DNA of 64,000 nt from Nautilus pompilius (GCA_018389105.1 JACATO010000091.1:1-64000), one strand, 5' to 3'; positions 11,859 to 27,100 are shown, counted from the stretch's first letter. Notes: generated by a model from the sequence alone, not told the origin. Made by a program: numbers and translations.

Positions 11859-12123
11859 TCATTCAGCCCAAGTGTCACCCGCTAGGACCAATATTTGTTC
11901 AATTTCTGAAGTTAGCTGTACGTGGACAGTGAAGAAGACTGATGTATTGCTGGCTTCTGCAAACATGCTGTTTGTATAAAAGAATCTAGCAAGTTCGAGT
12001 TTAGAAAAGACAAAGTGACTCATGGGATACTTAACAAAAAATACAACCTGATCTTGAAACACTAGAACTACGGCCAGAAAGTTTCTGAGCTTGTGTGTTT
12101 TGGTAGCAGTAAAATATTGAAAG
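11859..12123 (-). CDS. AP4E1: AP4E1 terminal exon (C-terminal ear platform)
   Basis: 265 bp from acceptor CACATTGTCAG to TGA. Entering in phase 2 gives [19 protein letters not shown], and later [16 protein letters not shown] and [20 protein letters not shown]. The KL-containing strand and the 'H-x-(Q/R)-(L/V)-x-(S/A)-(D/E)-(I/V)' segment align with the end of the vertebrate epsilon ear. Similarity is weaker than for the trunk, and a longer frame upstream (to 12,415) is a different frame and not used. Confidence 0.75.
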
Positions 12124-15100
12124 CTGACAATGTGAAAAACTTCCAAACATTCAAAGATACCGACAGTTTTAGCGTACTATGATCTGAGGCAACCACTGAT
12201 ATTATTAGATGGCACCAGCTCGAGGACCAGGAACGGGGTGTTGGCAGAAAGTGGACACCCCATAGCTTATCTCTCGTGCGCAACGACAACTGTGCAGACT
12301 GAAAAAAAAAAGCAAAACTATGCCAAAGCTGCTGATTTTGTTTAAAGTGAGCTATTTTATCTTTCAGCCTTCCTAATTTGTTTATTTTAAAATTACAATG
12401 AAGAAAACAAAGCATTCATGAATAGCTGAATTAAATATCTGTCTGCTTTACTGAATATCTAAGAGTAAGAAACTCTTCTTCAGTACTGAATACTGACTGA
12501 TCATCTGTAACAGTTAAAATAACAATTTTTAGTGTACCTGGCTTACAGAAATAAGCTCCAGTATATATATATAAAATAACTGGGAAATTTCCACCTTTAC
12601 AATAGTTACACAGGTCATCTGAATTATCAATAAAATGGTCTTTGTTAATTATATATACTGTAAGTTTAGACTGTATCTATTAACAAGACAAATGTATGTT
12701 CTCAGTAACACCTTCACCTTAAATGGATGCCAGGTATACTTGCCCAAAGTCAGCTTTTATGTACAATACAAAGGTAAGTAATTAAATATAAGAAAGCAAT
12801 CTTTATCAAACAGCATATGGTGATGTAGAGACTTTTTGCTCAGAATAGTGAGAGAAGTAGAATCCCGGGTAGAAGAGATGCTATAAATGTATATTTGCAA
12901 TCAGTGCATCGAGGAGCTGGCTGCTATCTGATTTCACAACCACAAAAATTTCTGATGAATCCGTCTTCTTCACATGCATCATGTAAGAGGCCAGGTGCAG
13001 GTAACTACCACTTAGCAATATTTCTGCACCTAAAAATGCAAAAAAAAACATTCTGTAAGATCACTTCCTATTTAAACATTTAAAAAAAAAATATTAAATT
13101 CAAAGAAACATTTTACTGATAGATAACAACAAAACGTTATTGGTTATTTGCTATTTACAAAAAGTAAAAACTAGTTTGAGCATCCCTCACCACCTTGTTA
13201 GTAGTGACTGGATGAACTGATCATTCTACGCTTCAGCGATGTTTTGCACTAACATTAAGTTGCCGGTGGTGTTTCTACGAACACTATACGTGATAGGTTG
13301 CGGATAGAAGACCAGCTCTGTTGGTTGCCAAGATTTTTTCCCAATACAAGAAAACAAGCAAGCAAACAGATTTCAAAAATTACAGCAAATCATTTTCAGT
13401 AGATGAAATATTCCACAATGAAGCAAACAAACAAACAAAAGTATCAATGCATGAATCGCTTTCATCTATCGTATTAGAAAGATGTGTATTTTAAACTTGT
13501 TTTTACAATATATTTATTAATAAAATAATGTGTGATTACAAATTTAATCCTTTTATTGGAAAGGTTAGTTGTTTGATTTAAAAGATTTATTTCACATATA
13601 AGGTGATGTGGCTGTCATACAAGTAGAACCCACCTCTTTTGTCAACACAGTGACATTTTATCTGACTCAATAGTTGGGAGAAGATTTGCTGTATGTGTTT
13701 CTTCTGTTCTGTTCTAAATGCTAACTTCTTTGAATGCCTGAGGTGGGGCCAAGTGCTTGCAAAGACTTCCAAAGAAACTTCAGTGGACCTACATGAAATA
13801 CAAAACAAAACACTTTTTCTTTGAATTTCTTAAGTCAGGATGGCAAGACTGAACTCAGAAATTATTTCAAAAATCTTTTCTTACTAATCAATATTTGTTA
13901 TACTTCAAACTAAATTTGCTTCTCTGCACATGACTGCCACGATTATCAAATGATTTAAATCAATTATTGATCCCAAAAGTTAGCTATTTGTCCTGTAGAA
14001 AAAAATTGTTTCAGGCTATACATGTAAGAAGTAATAGTTATTATCAGGTGCTCTAAACTGCTCACTGATGTCCAGAACTAGCTAGTTACAGAGGTGTTAG
14101 GGCGAGTCAGACAACTAAAGTAGCCGACAAAGAGTTAGAAAAATAAAAGCTGAATTGAAAAAGTTTATAACCAATTTAATTGGTCCAAAGGGTAAAACAT
14201 TTGTGGTTTTATTTTGATCTCAAATACTAAAGTAATAACTGAGAGTAACTCAGCTTCCCCATCTGTAGACTAGGAGACTGCTTGAAGCATGAAGGTCAGA
14301 AATCTGCTCTTTCAATAGAAAAAAATGTGTTCTTGAGAAGAATAAGTTTGTAATGGCAGCAAATAGAAACAGATGATAAGCAGGCACAAAACAAAGCTGA
14401 AAACAAACGATACTTGACAATAATTTACGAAGGAGATGAGCAGTAAAGCTAAAAGGCAACTGCAACTCTTTAATATGAATAAGTGCTTGGTAACCAGTAC
14501 TCAACATGGAAGGTTGAGGTGGTATTAATTAACCATTTTTGTTTTTTTACTAATCAAAAAATCTACTTGTCATTCAATACACTACTGTTGACTAAGAAAG
14601 ACCAGAGAATCTCTAAAATGATATAGCAAAACAGAAGATCAAAGATAAGTTGCTGGCACAGATTAACCGAAATGGTTTGGTTAATGGTATCAAAGCAATT
14701 CTATCAGCTAAAATAATAAAAACTCTATCCTGATACAAATAATAATTTACACTAACATGGTTGCTAAAGGAAGGGCACTCAAATTTTTAAAACTATCAAA
14801 ATAAGAGCTTGATAAATCCTAATTTTTAATTTTTTAGAATACCAAGTTGGTTTTTTTCGGGCTGAAATGGCCAAGTTATTGAAAATCTAATGGCAAAATT
14901 GAATTTCATGATGAACATTTCCTTCCATTAACCCCCCAGATTATGTTGAGAATTTAGGTACATTTGTTGTTTTTAGATCAATATGACTAGAAACATTTGC
15001 AAGCATCTTTGGTGCCTATGGGAAAAAAAATGGATTAACTATAAGAAAGGTAAATTTAATTAATAAAAAGCTTTTTTATGCATAGTAAAAAAGGTTTGAA

Positions 15101-18100
15101 AATAAAGTAAAAATCATGAGCTTGATAGATGTGTAAAACCAAAAACAATCAACAAAATGAAAAAAGAGAAGAATAATCACAGTTGTGCCAGGGATTAAGT
15201 AGAAGGGCCACACGTAAAAGGTAAACTATGGCAGACATGTTCTTTAATCTGACACAAGGGATGTTCATCTTGTTGTCGTCGTCGTCTTCACTGGATGAAC
15301 AAAAGCAACATCTAGCTTGTGTTTTTTCCCCATTCCAGTTGCTGTTGGTGCAAGTTTGTTCATCTTTCCATGAATATTTTGCACCCTTAGCAATTACTGC
15401 GGGGGTCCTCTAGGCAGCTCAGATCTGGTCTTGATGGGGAGTTTGACAGGACCTTTCCTATTATCTCAAAAAAAAAAAAAAAGAAGGTCTGCATGGGCAA
15501 AGTTTATTAGAGTTCCACTCTGAACAGATCTGCATCCACAAAACACAGGCACTATATGCCGAAGCATCAAACATGTTGCAGGCCGCCCACAACCTCAAAT
15601 TGTACTGTGCTGGCCTCTTAGGCATGTACTTCTTAAAGGGACAGTACCCCCTGTTTGGGACCAAATATTTGCCCTGCAGTAACATTTGGTCCAAGTTGCA
15701 CACCAAGGGGAAAAAATTTCAACCTATTTATCTCCACACTTCTCGAATGACAGCCAGTCTGCCTGTTTACCCATTCAAATCAAATCAGCTAAGTAAATCT
15801 TTCAGAATGCATCAAGAGACATGGTAGCGGGAAACATAGCCTGACCAGTTTCAGCATCCCCAAAACTAGCTGATGTTTCTATGTCGGGCCTATAAATGTC
15901 TGTCAACAAAAGTAATCCAAAATATGCTTGCAGGCAAATATAGTTAATGTCTTTCCAATTTTATGCTGAAGACATGTTTGATCAAAATTCTCAGACTCTG
16001 AGAATGAATCACAAAAGTCAGGATTTTCATCAGTGTCATCCTCAATTTCTGATATTTCCTCCTCGACATAACTGTCTTTCTGTATCTCTACTAAAACTTC
16101 TTCAACTGCAAAGCACTTGTAACTACTGATATTTTACCCAAAAACCCAGAGATACTACAAAATAATATCAAGGAAAACAACACTGATAAGCACACAACTA
16201 GAAATCTAAAATAAATTAATTAAAAGTGTGAAAACATAAAAATAAAAAAAAAAAAGAGTTAATTTTGCATAACAAAAGCATATTCACAACCGAGTCCCTA
16301 TGACCTGAAACACACGACATTTGTGTACAGAATGCATTGTAAAAAAAAAAGTAAGGATCTAATAGTTCTGTCTTTTTGCTAATATTTTTCATCACCCTAA
16401 ATTAGGAAAAGTCATAAAAACAAATTTTAACTGAGGCAGCTCAAAAGTGCTCTTAAGTCAAGGAGACATGAAATGGTGTTAAAAATCTGAATAATACAGT
16501 ATTATTTCCTCTAAAAATCAAGAACTTTTAATCCACATAGTTGAGAAATGAAACAATTGGAAGCAAAACTTTATAAACCTTATTAGATAGTTAACAGGAG
16601 TATTCAAACCTCACCAACTCAATATTATTTTTTCTGGCCCAATCCACATCACGTCACATCTCACTTATCTATTTAGGAACATTCTGCACTTTTCTTTTCA
16701 TTCAGTTCATGGTCAGCTTCCTGATTGTACTGATGTATTTATAACCAAACTTTCTTTTTAGTGGATATAATAAGTATCAATGTGCTGCAAAAGGTGTTGA
16801 GAGATTCCATTAATTTAAAGAAGCAATCTTTTGCTTCTCAGATTGTACTGTTTCTAAAGTTTATCAATAGTAGATCACTGCTCTTTTGCTCCACTTGAAA
16901 TTAAAATGATGACTAAAACTGAAAAAGTTCACACTGACTACAAATTTTTTAGCTACATACCTGAGAAAATCAAGTAAGTCGATGTTGACTCTAAACTTAT
17001 GAGATGAGCAATCAGTTCCATTATTATCCTGAATTCTCAGTACACCATCTATATGTTGGATTGATTCCTCTATTCTCAGCGGCATTAAGTGAAGTTTGGT
17101 TTTGCAGCACTGATTCTGGACATTAATCACAGTCTTTGTGTTGCTTTGTTGATGAAATACAGCTCCTGTGATCTGCAAAGAAATACCCGTATTCTAGTAG
17201 TAGTGATTTCAGAATATGGCAGTGAAAGTAAAGCTAAAGGCATATAGCAAAGGTTCCAAATGAAATGAGTGAAAACAGGGAGAATGTGTGAACACTTTAC
17301 AATTAATCTTAACTTTCACCTTCCCTTGGAGCCATTGCTAACTCGCACTAAAGCAGGCTGTCTCATAGTTAATTTTACATGACCAAGATACAACCTCACC
17401 AATGCATACAGAAGGAAGATGAGCTTTATTTCATTGCTGGTATGTGCTGCAGTGCATCTGACTTTGCTAGTTTTGCATAAATCAGGACTGTTAAAGTACA
17501 AGTACAGTGCAGGACATTGCTCCAGAGTTTGTCCAACACACTTCTACAGGGAAAGCCAAACTAGCACTCACGTGTTTTCGGTTTCAGTAAATAGCTGAAA
17601 TTCCTTGTACTTTTACACCTTTTTTTTTGATTTTACTCGAAAATAATAGTAAGCATTAACAAGAAAATCATCAGATGACAAACAATTCACTACACTGTAG
17701 CCAAATATTAGCAACACGTGAAGCACACTCTACATCAAACACTTTCCCGTCTGTGGCATCCCTAACATGCCATTCTTTTCCACCATGATGTTGGGTATAT
17801 CAGTGGAAATCCCCATTAACAACATACTGGAGATCTGTGTGATTTATGTTAAGTTTCTTGTGGAACCGATCTAGCTACATGATACACAAAACATTTTTTA
17901 CGCCACAGTTAGTACTTTCTAGTATAAATAAACTGTTAAGCGCAAAAAAAAGAGTTTCTTTTGGTGAGGATTCAAAAGCAGCCAAATACATTTTGGGCAT
18001 TAGTTTTGATGCAGATTGGCACATTAGAAATTCTGTTTTCTAACATATCTGACTCTCATCCAAGAACCGTACTAACATGGCACATACCTCATCATTACAC

Positions 18101-21100
18101 CATTTGTTAATCCTTTTATCATCACTCTTACTAGTCCTTGCCTGACTCTCTCTCTCTCTCTAGTGTAGATTTTCATGGAGTGAGGTGGTCAAGTAATTCA
18201 ACTGTTATAGCAGTAACTTTCAGGTGTCCTACTGAAAATGACAGCCATTATTTCACTGTCAGGGAATGCCCTTTTCTATTTTTCACGATCTGGATTAGAT
18301 GGTCACCCGCAGCATTGTGTCCAGCAATAAGCTGTGGAAAGCAACTTATTCCCCATCCACCCTTTTTTTTGTTACCTTATTTTGTTAGGGAGTCTTCTAA
18401 TTTTAAATATTCAGGCTGTGTTCCTCACATCTTTCTCTGCGTTTTGATATATTTGTGCTTCAAAATGTTTTTCTCAGGTCAAGAAATGTCTTTACAGCTT
18501 GCAAACTTCGGCACTATTTGCTCTTACTTAAGTTGCAAATTCATTGGATCATGATTTGTTGTACTTACAAAAATATTTTCTGTTTTGTCACACAAAATCC
18601 ACTCTTTTTGCTAGACTTCATTTTAAACATTTTCAATGCAAGATGAACACTACAATAAACAGGCGACCTTACAAAAGAACAGAAATGAGGTTAGCATAAA
18701 TTAATTGATCTGAATGATTCAAACTAAGCCAAGTCTGGCTAACTAAAAATCCTGGTTCCAACTGGTGTTATATGGTAAAAATTGTAATATAGTGAAAGGT
18801 TTTATAGAGTACGAAGTATCGGATTTTTGGAAGGTACTGGAAGACTGGGAGATTTTATCAAGCAGCATAAAAAATTGGGAGAATTTGGGGCTTTAACACG
18901 ACACATTAAAGACTATTGCAATCATGAATTTTGAAAAACATACACAATATCATCATTCACATGCATAAACTTTATTTCCTCTTACTCCTAGTACCAAAAA
19001 AACTTCATTTGACAAGATGGTGAATTAAAAAACTGATATTTCCTTTAGCATTGTTTGGATTTAAATATTTTACTCATAAGCTAAAAAGAATAAACATTAT
19101 AGATGGCTTACTAATCTTCGCACTAAAAGCAAACAAGGATTTTAGTTTTAAAAAAAAACAACAACAAATAAACCAAAATATATTTTAAAATAAATGAACG
19201 ACAACTTTTATTGTCAAGTATCTATGTTATCAAATTTAATCCTGGATATACTGAAAAGTACCAACATTCTGGCACTAAAAGTTAATGTTCTAATCTCAAA
19301 AGTCACGCACGTTTTTCTTAGCAGAAATATATCCAGTGTCCTGGTATTTTGCTTATTTCTTAGTACTGCCATCCTTTACCTGAGTGTGGACATAATTTCT
19401 TACACACACATACAAAAAATGTAGTGTGTTTGTTTGTTTACCTTGCATAAGAAAGCTGGCCAGGGTAAGAGGCAGCAGGAAGATCATAAAAAAAGAAGAA
19501 AGCTGGCCAGGGTAAGAGACAGCAGGAAGATCATATAAGAAAGAAAGAGGGTCAGGGTAAGAGACAGCAGGAAGATCATATAGAAGAAGAGCTGGCCAGG
19601 GTGGTAGAGACAGCAGGTAAGATCATTAAGAAAAAAAGAAAGAGGGCCAGGGTAAGAGACAGCAGGAAGATCATATAAGAAAAGAAAGAGGGTCAGGGTA
19701 AGAGACAGCAGGAAGATCATATAAGAAAAGAAAGCTGGCCAGGGTAAGAGACAGCAGGAAGATCATATAAGAAAAGAAAGAGGGCCAGGGTAAGAGGCAG
19801 CAGGAAGATCATATAAGAAAAGAAAGAGGGCCAGGGTAAGAGGCAGCAGGAAGATCATATAAGAAAAGAAAGAGGGTCAGGGTAAGAGACAGCAGGAAGA
19901 TCATATAAGAAAAGAAAGAGGGCCAGGGTAAGAGACAGCAGGAAGATCATATAAGAAAAGAAAGAGGCACCTGATTGAGCATAGAAATCTGATTGTGACT
20001 TTTAAGAAACCAAGGTTAGCAACAGTTGATGGATCACAGCAAAAAAAAAAGACCCTGATACATAAAAGAAAAACAAGATTTAGGAGTGATGCTTTATAAT
20101 GGTGGTGAGAAGAATGTATTAGCATGTAATCAAGCTAGAGTTCAACAGCGGCAACCTGAAGCTAGTAAGAGAAGATAATCATTTTTACAATTCGTCGGGT
20201 AGAGATTCCTGAAAGAAAAAAGACTGATGTTATGCACAATAACTAGTAGGAACCATATGAAAAACAGAAGAATCAAGTGAAAGAAAGAAAAGGTTCATTG
20301 TGACTAATTGAGACCAAAGATTCAATTCAAAGAGTCAACAAAAAGCTTCTCTTTGAGATAGAAATGTTGAGGTTGGAAAGGAAAATTATTGTCCAACAAT
20401 ACTATTGTTTGCTAATTCAATTTTCAAAATCTGGTATCATCTCTTTTTTTATGTAATAAGTCTGCTTTAGATGGGGGGGGGGATGGGGTGAGCATCTACA
20501 AAATGGTTGGCGGGCAGATCTGCAACATCAATAAAAGTTGGTGGCAGAGGCTTCAGATGGAAATATAATTACACTATTGTTTGCTTATAAGCATTTAAGA
20601 GTTTGAGAAAGTATGAGAGTGAAGATAAGATAGTAAAACTACTTTCCTGCAAGTCTGGTTTTCAATAACATAAATCAGCGGATTTGCAAGTGTTGATGAT
20701 GTTAGATTGGTTCAATATCCACTCAGGAATGGCAAGTTGTATTATTTGCTATTAATTAATATCTTTTAGAAATTTTTTGATGCTCTACCAAAAAAAAAAA
20801 AGAAGTCAAGTACTCACCTCATGAATTGTTGTTCTGACATGTGGAGAATGCAGAATTTCCAGGTAATACTGTGCTATGATTTCAAAGTTCTTAATATTAA
20901 GAACAAGCATAAGTGATAAGTGATCCTCCTGCAGCTGCTTATACATTCTTAGAATCAAAGCTTCATTTTCTAAAACCGGAAGAAAATTTTCAAGATTTGG
21001 CTGAGTTTCTTTCACAGGGTTTGAAGTGATACAATGAATTTCACTATCTCCTAGAGATCTGAACTGGGCTGCTTTACTTTTTAACTCCACAGAATCATTA

Positions 21101-24100
21101 CATTTTACCTCAATTCTATCACTGTTTACCTGCATACAATCCAAATCCTCTAAATTAAAATCTGGTTTGTTACTGTCTGTTAGTTCATTATTAGAAAACA
21201 AATAAGTATGACTGATACTTTTATCACTTTCTATTTCAAGCACATCAACCTCTTCGTAATGTTCGGCATTTGGAAAGTATTCTGTAAAGGAAGAAGTCTC
21301 TTTGCCCTTTAGCATCTGATCAACAGCACAACTTGTGGAATTCTTAATGTCTGAAATAGTGTCCTTGGAGTAAATTACTCTTTTATCTCTACTTCTTTCC
21401 CTTCTATGGATCATTCTCCAGTCGTCATTGTCAGAAATGTGGCAGCTTGGCTGCAGTGGCACAGATCTTCCCGCAGAATCTTGATTCTCTTTCCATCCCT
21501 GCTAAAATTCAAAATGCATATTGTCAAAAAGTCATGTAGGGGAAAAAAAAGATACAGTGTATGCAGTAATGGTATACTCTATTGTTCAACTGGAAACTAA
21601 CTGGACATCGTCTCTACTGACACATTTCTATTACCTACATATTCATTGTGATCCTCTGATACCCAAGCTAGACCCACCTTCTAAAAGTTAGAAAAATGCC
21701 AATCAGTCTACAGTATATACTACATGGTGGAAAATAACCTGACTATATTCTTAACCAGATTTTCATGTATTTGTTATCATAGATAAAAGAGAATGTATTA
21801 AACTTTCAGACATATTCTCTATTTTTAAAAAAAAACAACCCTAGAACACCTAATTATTTCGAGTCTATACATTAGATACTTAAGTACAACCTGTGTAAAT
21901 TTATTTAGGATAAAACATTTTCACAATATGTGAATATAGTCAGATGCATTTACTGACCATTCATTGGGTTTTAATGCTGAAGACAGATGTATGACACATC
22001 AGCAGAGATATTAATTTGAGTATAGTTAAATATTATTAGATTTTACCCAGATATATTTTTTTATAGATGGCGGCGGTGCTGTACCAATGAAATGCTCATA
22101 CTGGATGCTACAGAACTGCAGAATCCAGTTAAATATAAATATGCAACAGACGCATAAATTTGAAATGTGATGTACAATTGTTATGGCTCTTTAAGATTTA
22201 GAAGAATAATTATGAGTTAAACTTTATCTTTTAAAATTGCTTCTGCATGGTAAACTATTTTGAAATTGGTTATTTACCAAAATAAAAACAACAAAAAAAA
22301 CACATGACTCTCTTCTACAAAAAAAAAATGGGCCAAGAAAATAAATATTATCAAAAATTGTTTTTTTTTTTTTTTTTTTGCTTCTCTCGACTGTCATAAA
22401 GCCACTCGTTAATCAGCAACAGTGTCCAGTTATGCTGAGTGAATCAGCGTTAACGCCTAGTTTGAGAGACATCTCTTAAGTATAGTCCAACTTTGATAGA
22501 AAAAAAATTTGGGTTGTCAGTCCAGACATGTCTTCCATGACTCTAAAATGTTATAAACTGATGCTTGACACACACACAAAAAAAAGCATCACAGACATTT
22601 ATACTTTTTAATATTCCTTTTTTTGAAGAGGGTAAGATGCTGCTTCAAATATTTGAATGCCGTAGTATTGATCTTGGTAGAAACGGCTTGTTAATGGATT
22701 AAATTACAGGTGATTCCTTGTTTTTCTTTTCCATTTTGGTTTTCATGGAAGATATCTTGAATTTTATTTGGCTGTCCAAAATGTGTGGAACGCTATTTTC
22801 AGTTTGAGGTGCGTCAGTTTGTTGAGACACCATTCCTTGAAAATTTGTAGAGCATTCGCCACTGTAATTTCACTCAACAAAACTGTCATTAGGATGCTGA
22901 AGATAAAGAGCTTGGATGGCTCTACTGGACAACAAAGACCCACCTTTGTGTTGTTTCGGTAGCAAAGTAGATATAACTCATATTTACTTTTCTGCTGGAA
23001 TATCTGTATACTAAAAATGTTATTGACTAAGCATTCATGCATCCTACCTAGTCTCATCTTTCTTCATTTTCAGCACCATTTTGAAACAAGTGGCTTATTT
23101 TCTCTTTGAATGCATTGATATACTTTGAACCATAGCAAGATCCATATTCGGGTTGAACAGTCCAACCATGGAGAAAATCTTCATTGATACACGATGGCAC
23201 ACAAGCTCCTCTGGAATACTGACATTGAGGTATTTCACTGAATGAACTTAATCTTTCCCATTTCAATAAGCTTTTTCATATAAACCAAAGTAACGTGTAT
23301 TATATCGCACTGACCTACAATACATTTGCATAAGTTTTTCGGCATCATTGGACGGAGAAAGAGCTGATTCATGTAAGGTACTTCATGTTTTATTCATTGG
23401 ATCCAACAGGTATGTTAAGTGTATCCAAATGAGAGTTCTTCTACTGTGCATGAAAATTTCTCATTTCACCAACGTGAACCATAATCTTAGTGATATCATC
23501 AGTTGTTGTTTCAGAATCATGAACTACATTTGCATTGTTATTGTCATCACATTCCATCAGCATATCAGATTCATCATCATCATCCAGTTCAAGAACCTCA
23601 AGTTATCGTAAATTAGTAACCCATAGTCCAGAGTCTGAATCTCTCAAAGCCTTATATAATTTGTGGAATGTTCATCTCTATTAGGATAATATTCTATGTA
23701 TCCTTTGTACATTGTCTTGAGGATTGACTGTTGTACAAACTGAGGAAATTATTCTTCGTTGCCATCAAGCATTGCTTTATTTGTTCCACAGAAGTGCATG
23801 TAGATATTTCTATCAGACAATATGAAATCCACAACTTTTGCCACAGTCATTCTGAACCTCTTTACATGCCTTATAGTTGGAATCAACTGTTTCCCACTCA
23901 TAAAATTCAAAATGGCATCTAGTTGGTGCAATAAAGCCATGGGGTTTTGCCAACTACAGTCACCTCTCGATTTATGTGGTGGTTATGTTTCTGAAAATCT
24001 GCACATAAGTCACAACTGCATAAATTAAATTTGATTTTTTATAAAAATAAAGGAAATGATAGGGGTTAGGGGAAATGCTGCCTAAATACACATGATAGGG

Positions 24101-27100
24101 GTCAGGGATAACTCTGTTTGAAATCATGTTCGTACATCTATTTCCTAAACTGTGCTTACTTGTTACTAAGAATGATAAAGACATTAAAAAATCCAATCTA
24201 AAATTAAAAGAAATTTAAATGAAAGGTTTTACTAACACTTATGTTGAACATTGGCTGGGATGGCTTATTGGTGCTGGTGAAGAAAGAGTTGAAGACGTTT
24301 CTTCAAATATGGGCAGCTTTTGGGATTTCGAGATGCCAGTGGAGAATTGAGTTAGTGTAAAACCACCCAAACATTCCCTTTTCTCTCTTGTAGAATTTCA
24401 GCGTAACACTGCATGGCAGCTAAAACATTTCAACACTTTTGCACTCCATTCAATATTGGGATCATCTTCATCAAAGATAGCAAGATCTTCCTCTATCAGG
24501 TGAAATGCCTCCTCCAATCTTTCACCTGTGAGCATGCGCAGCATCCCAATTTCTGCCACCCGATGTATCTTCTGGAGTTGAAGTAAATCCTTGGTAAAAA
24601 GTTTGGCTTTGTGCAAGTATAATAATTCCTCCTCCACATCATTAAACCCTACTCTCCTCACCAATTTTACGACTTTTTCCCGGGTTTTAGCGATATCCTC
24701 AATGACAATGAACCTCTCCAAGTCATACTGTAGATATGGGCAAAGTTTCCTCCATACACCACTCATGCAAGAATGTGTAATCTCTTTCCAGGCCTCGTCA
24801 ACAAGCAGGATCAAGTTCTTGATGGTGAAACTTTCCCAGAATTCCTTCACTGACAATTTATCATCTTCAGTAGCCTTCACAAGCATATCAAAAGTTTCTT
24901 CAGATAATAAGCCTTAAAATTAGCAATTACACCCTGGTCCATGGGCTAAGAGGCGTTGTGTTGGGCGGTAGAAACACCACTTTTGTTTTCACAAAGGACT
25001 TGGATTGGTGGTGGATGACCAGGAGAGTTATCAACAAGGAGAATCTTGACTTCAAGATTCTCCTTCATGCAGTATTTGTGCAGCTCATCTTTAAGCTTGG
25101 GTCTGAGATATTCACAGAAAATGCTACCAGTTATTCACCCCTTGGCATTGAACAATAAATTGGTAGAACATGTTTCACAGACCCTTTAAGAGCATGGAGA
25201 TTTTCTGAATGATACACCAACACTGGCTTCAACTTGTGATCACCTTTGGCATTTCCACTTAGCAGCAGCATATAATGATCTTTAGCAGCCTCAAAGCCTG
25301 GTGCTGATTTCTCCTTTCGAGAAAGATGTGTTCTGGATGGCATCCTTTTCCAGAAAAGTGCCATCAAATCAAGGCTGAAAATTTCCTTTGGAGAATATCC
25401 GCTTTCCTCAATGATAGTTTTCTAGGTTACAATAAAATTTTCCACAGCATTATTATCGGCAGATGCTGCTTCTCCAGCCATTTTAATGTTATGCATATTG
25501 TATCTTTTTCTAAAACTGGCAAACCAACCTGAACTTGCATTGGAAACCTTGACAACCACTTCATTCTTTGCTTAATCCTTGTAAATTGAATGAACTTTAG
25601 CTTGTGTCAAAAACATGTTGACAGGCACATTCCATTGGTTTTGATCCTCTATCCACATACTCAGCATCCTCTCCATCTTCTCCGTTATTGTAATTCTAGC
25701 TTACAATGTTTTCGTGGTGTTTACCCAGACTTAGCACTTTCCTTAATTTTTGTGGCATTGTCACGTACTGTCTGGACAGTACTCTCACTAAAGCCATGAC
25801 CGACATCAGCTATGCACTCTCCTCTCTCAATCTGGCTTATTACATTCATTTTCACACCAACAGTGATTTCTTTTCGCTTCTTCTTGGATTGGGTCTTAGC
25901 CTGTAATGTAGATGGACGTTTTCCAGTCACGATAAGGATCAAGAGTTCAAAATATAAAGGTAGATAATCGAAAGGAAAAAATGATCACACTCACTATGAC
26001 TGACAACAGTTGTACAGGAACTGAGAAAGATTGGGGATGTTGAATGCTCACCTTGCTTTGCGCCACATCGTAAGTGTTGTCGACAGTGGAGTCAAGAGGG
26101 GAGACAAAATTCCCCAGGCCCCAAGGAATTTTGAAATGTTTATTTCTGATGGTGCTGCGCAAAGAATTAAAACCGCAGGCTTTGCTATCATGCTAGGTCA
26201 AGAGGGGAGGACTGATGTGGATATGTTTACACAAGGGAGCCTTGTTTGACTTGGATTCTCCACCAGGTTGGCCCCCCGTGAATGTCCTATCTCTGTGTTA
26301 CCAGCCCGCACCAAAGGTGAGGCGCATGCTTCATCCTGCGTTATTCTAAAAAAAAAACTGCCTGTGTAAATTATGAAATGGTATTAATTTAACATCCGCA
26401 CTGTTCCAAAAATGCATAATTGAGAGCTGACAGTACTCTCGATTCCATCCATTGGTAATGATTTACATATAATAGCCAAAGCTACGCAATGTTGAACACT
26501 TCTCTCTGGCAATGTACGTTGCTCTGTTTGATCATAGCGTTATCATCATCTACCAGATCTTTTTGAATTGCTATTTTCTTTGTAGTAACTGAAGCAAGAG
26601 CATTACCATCCTTCAGAAAACCGACTTGCATAATGTATTAAATGCTTGTTAAGCAAAACACATCATCCTGCATTTATTTTCATGATCAAATTCATTTCAA
26701 TTCTTTTCCATGTCTATGAAGTCCAGGAATATTATGTCCGCTACCAATATCTAGTTTCAGAGCATCTTGAATGTGAAGAATAGTATTGAGAGCTGTACCA
26801 GAAACATTTTCAGAAGCATTACCTTTCCTACTGGAGTCGTCTTCTCTGTTGCCATCATTATGCACATAATTTGGAGTCTTCTTCCCTTTTCTACCAAACC
26901 TTTTTTTTGTATTGCCGAAAATCCAAAAGTTCTCTCTCCCCAGCTTTCAAGCAGCCTTCACTGAAGGATCAAGACCCCTGTACTGTATCCACAGCAAAGG
27001 CATGCATAACATTTATGGAAACAAGATATATATATATATTTTTTTTAACACTGCATGATATCTTTACAATTTCCATACTATTCCAATATATATTTACGCT

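Noticed and set aside
12068-12415. 115-codon minus-strand frame before the AP4E1 end
   Set aside because: It is in a different frame from the ear sequence, and phase from exon 16,961-17,172 does not enter it. Its DKLWGVHF resemblance to the ear looks coincidental beside the better match in the other frame.
18138-18554. 138-codon plus-strand frame in an AP4E1 intron
   Set aside because: It starts in a TC run, has no recognisable domain and no supporting splice sites; treated as a chance frame.
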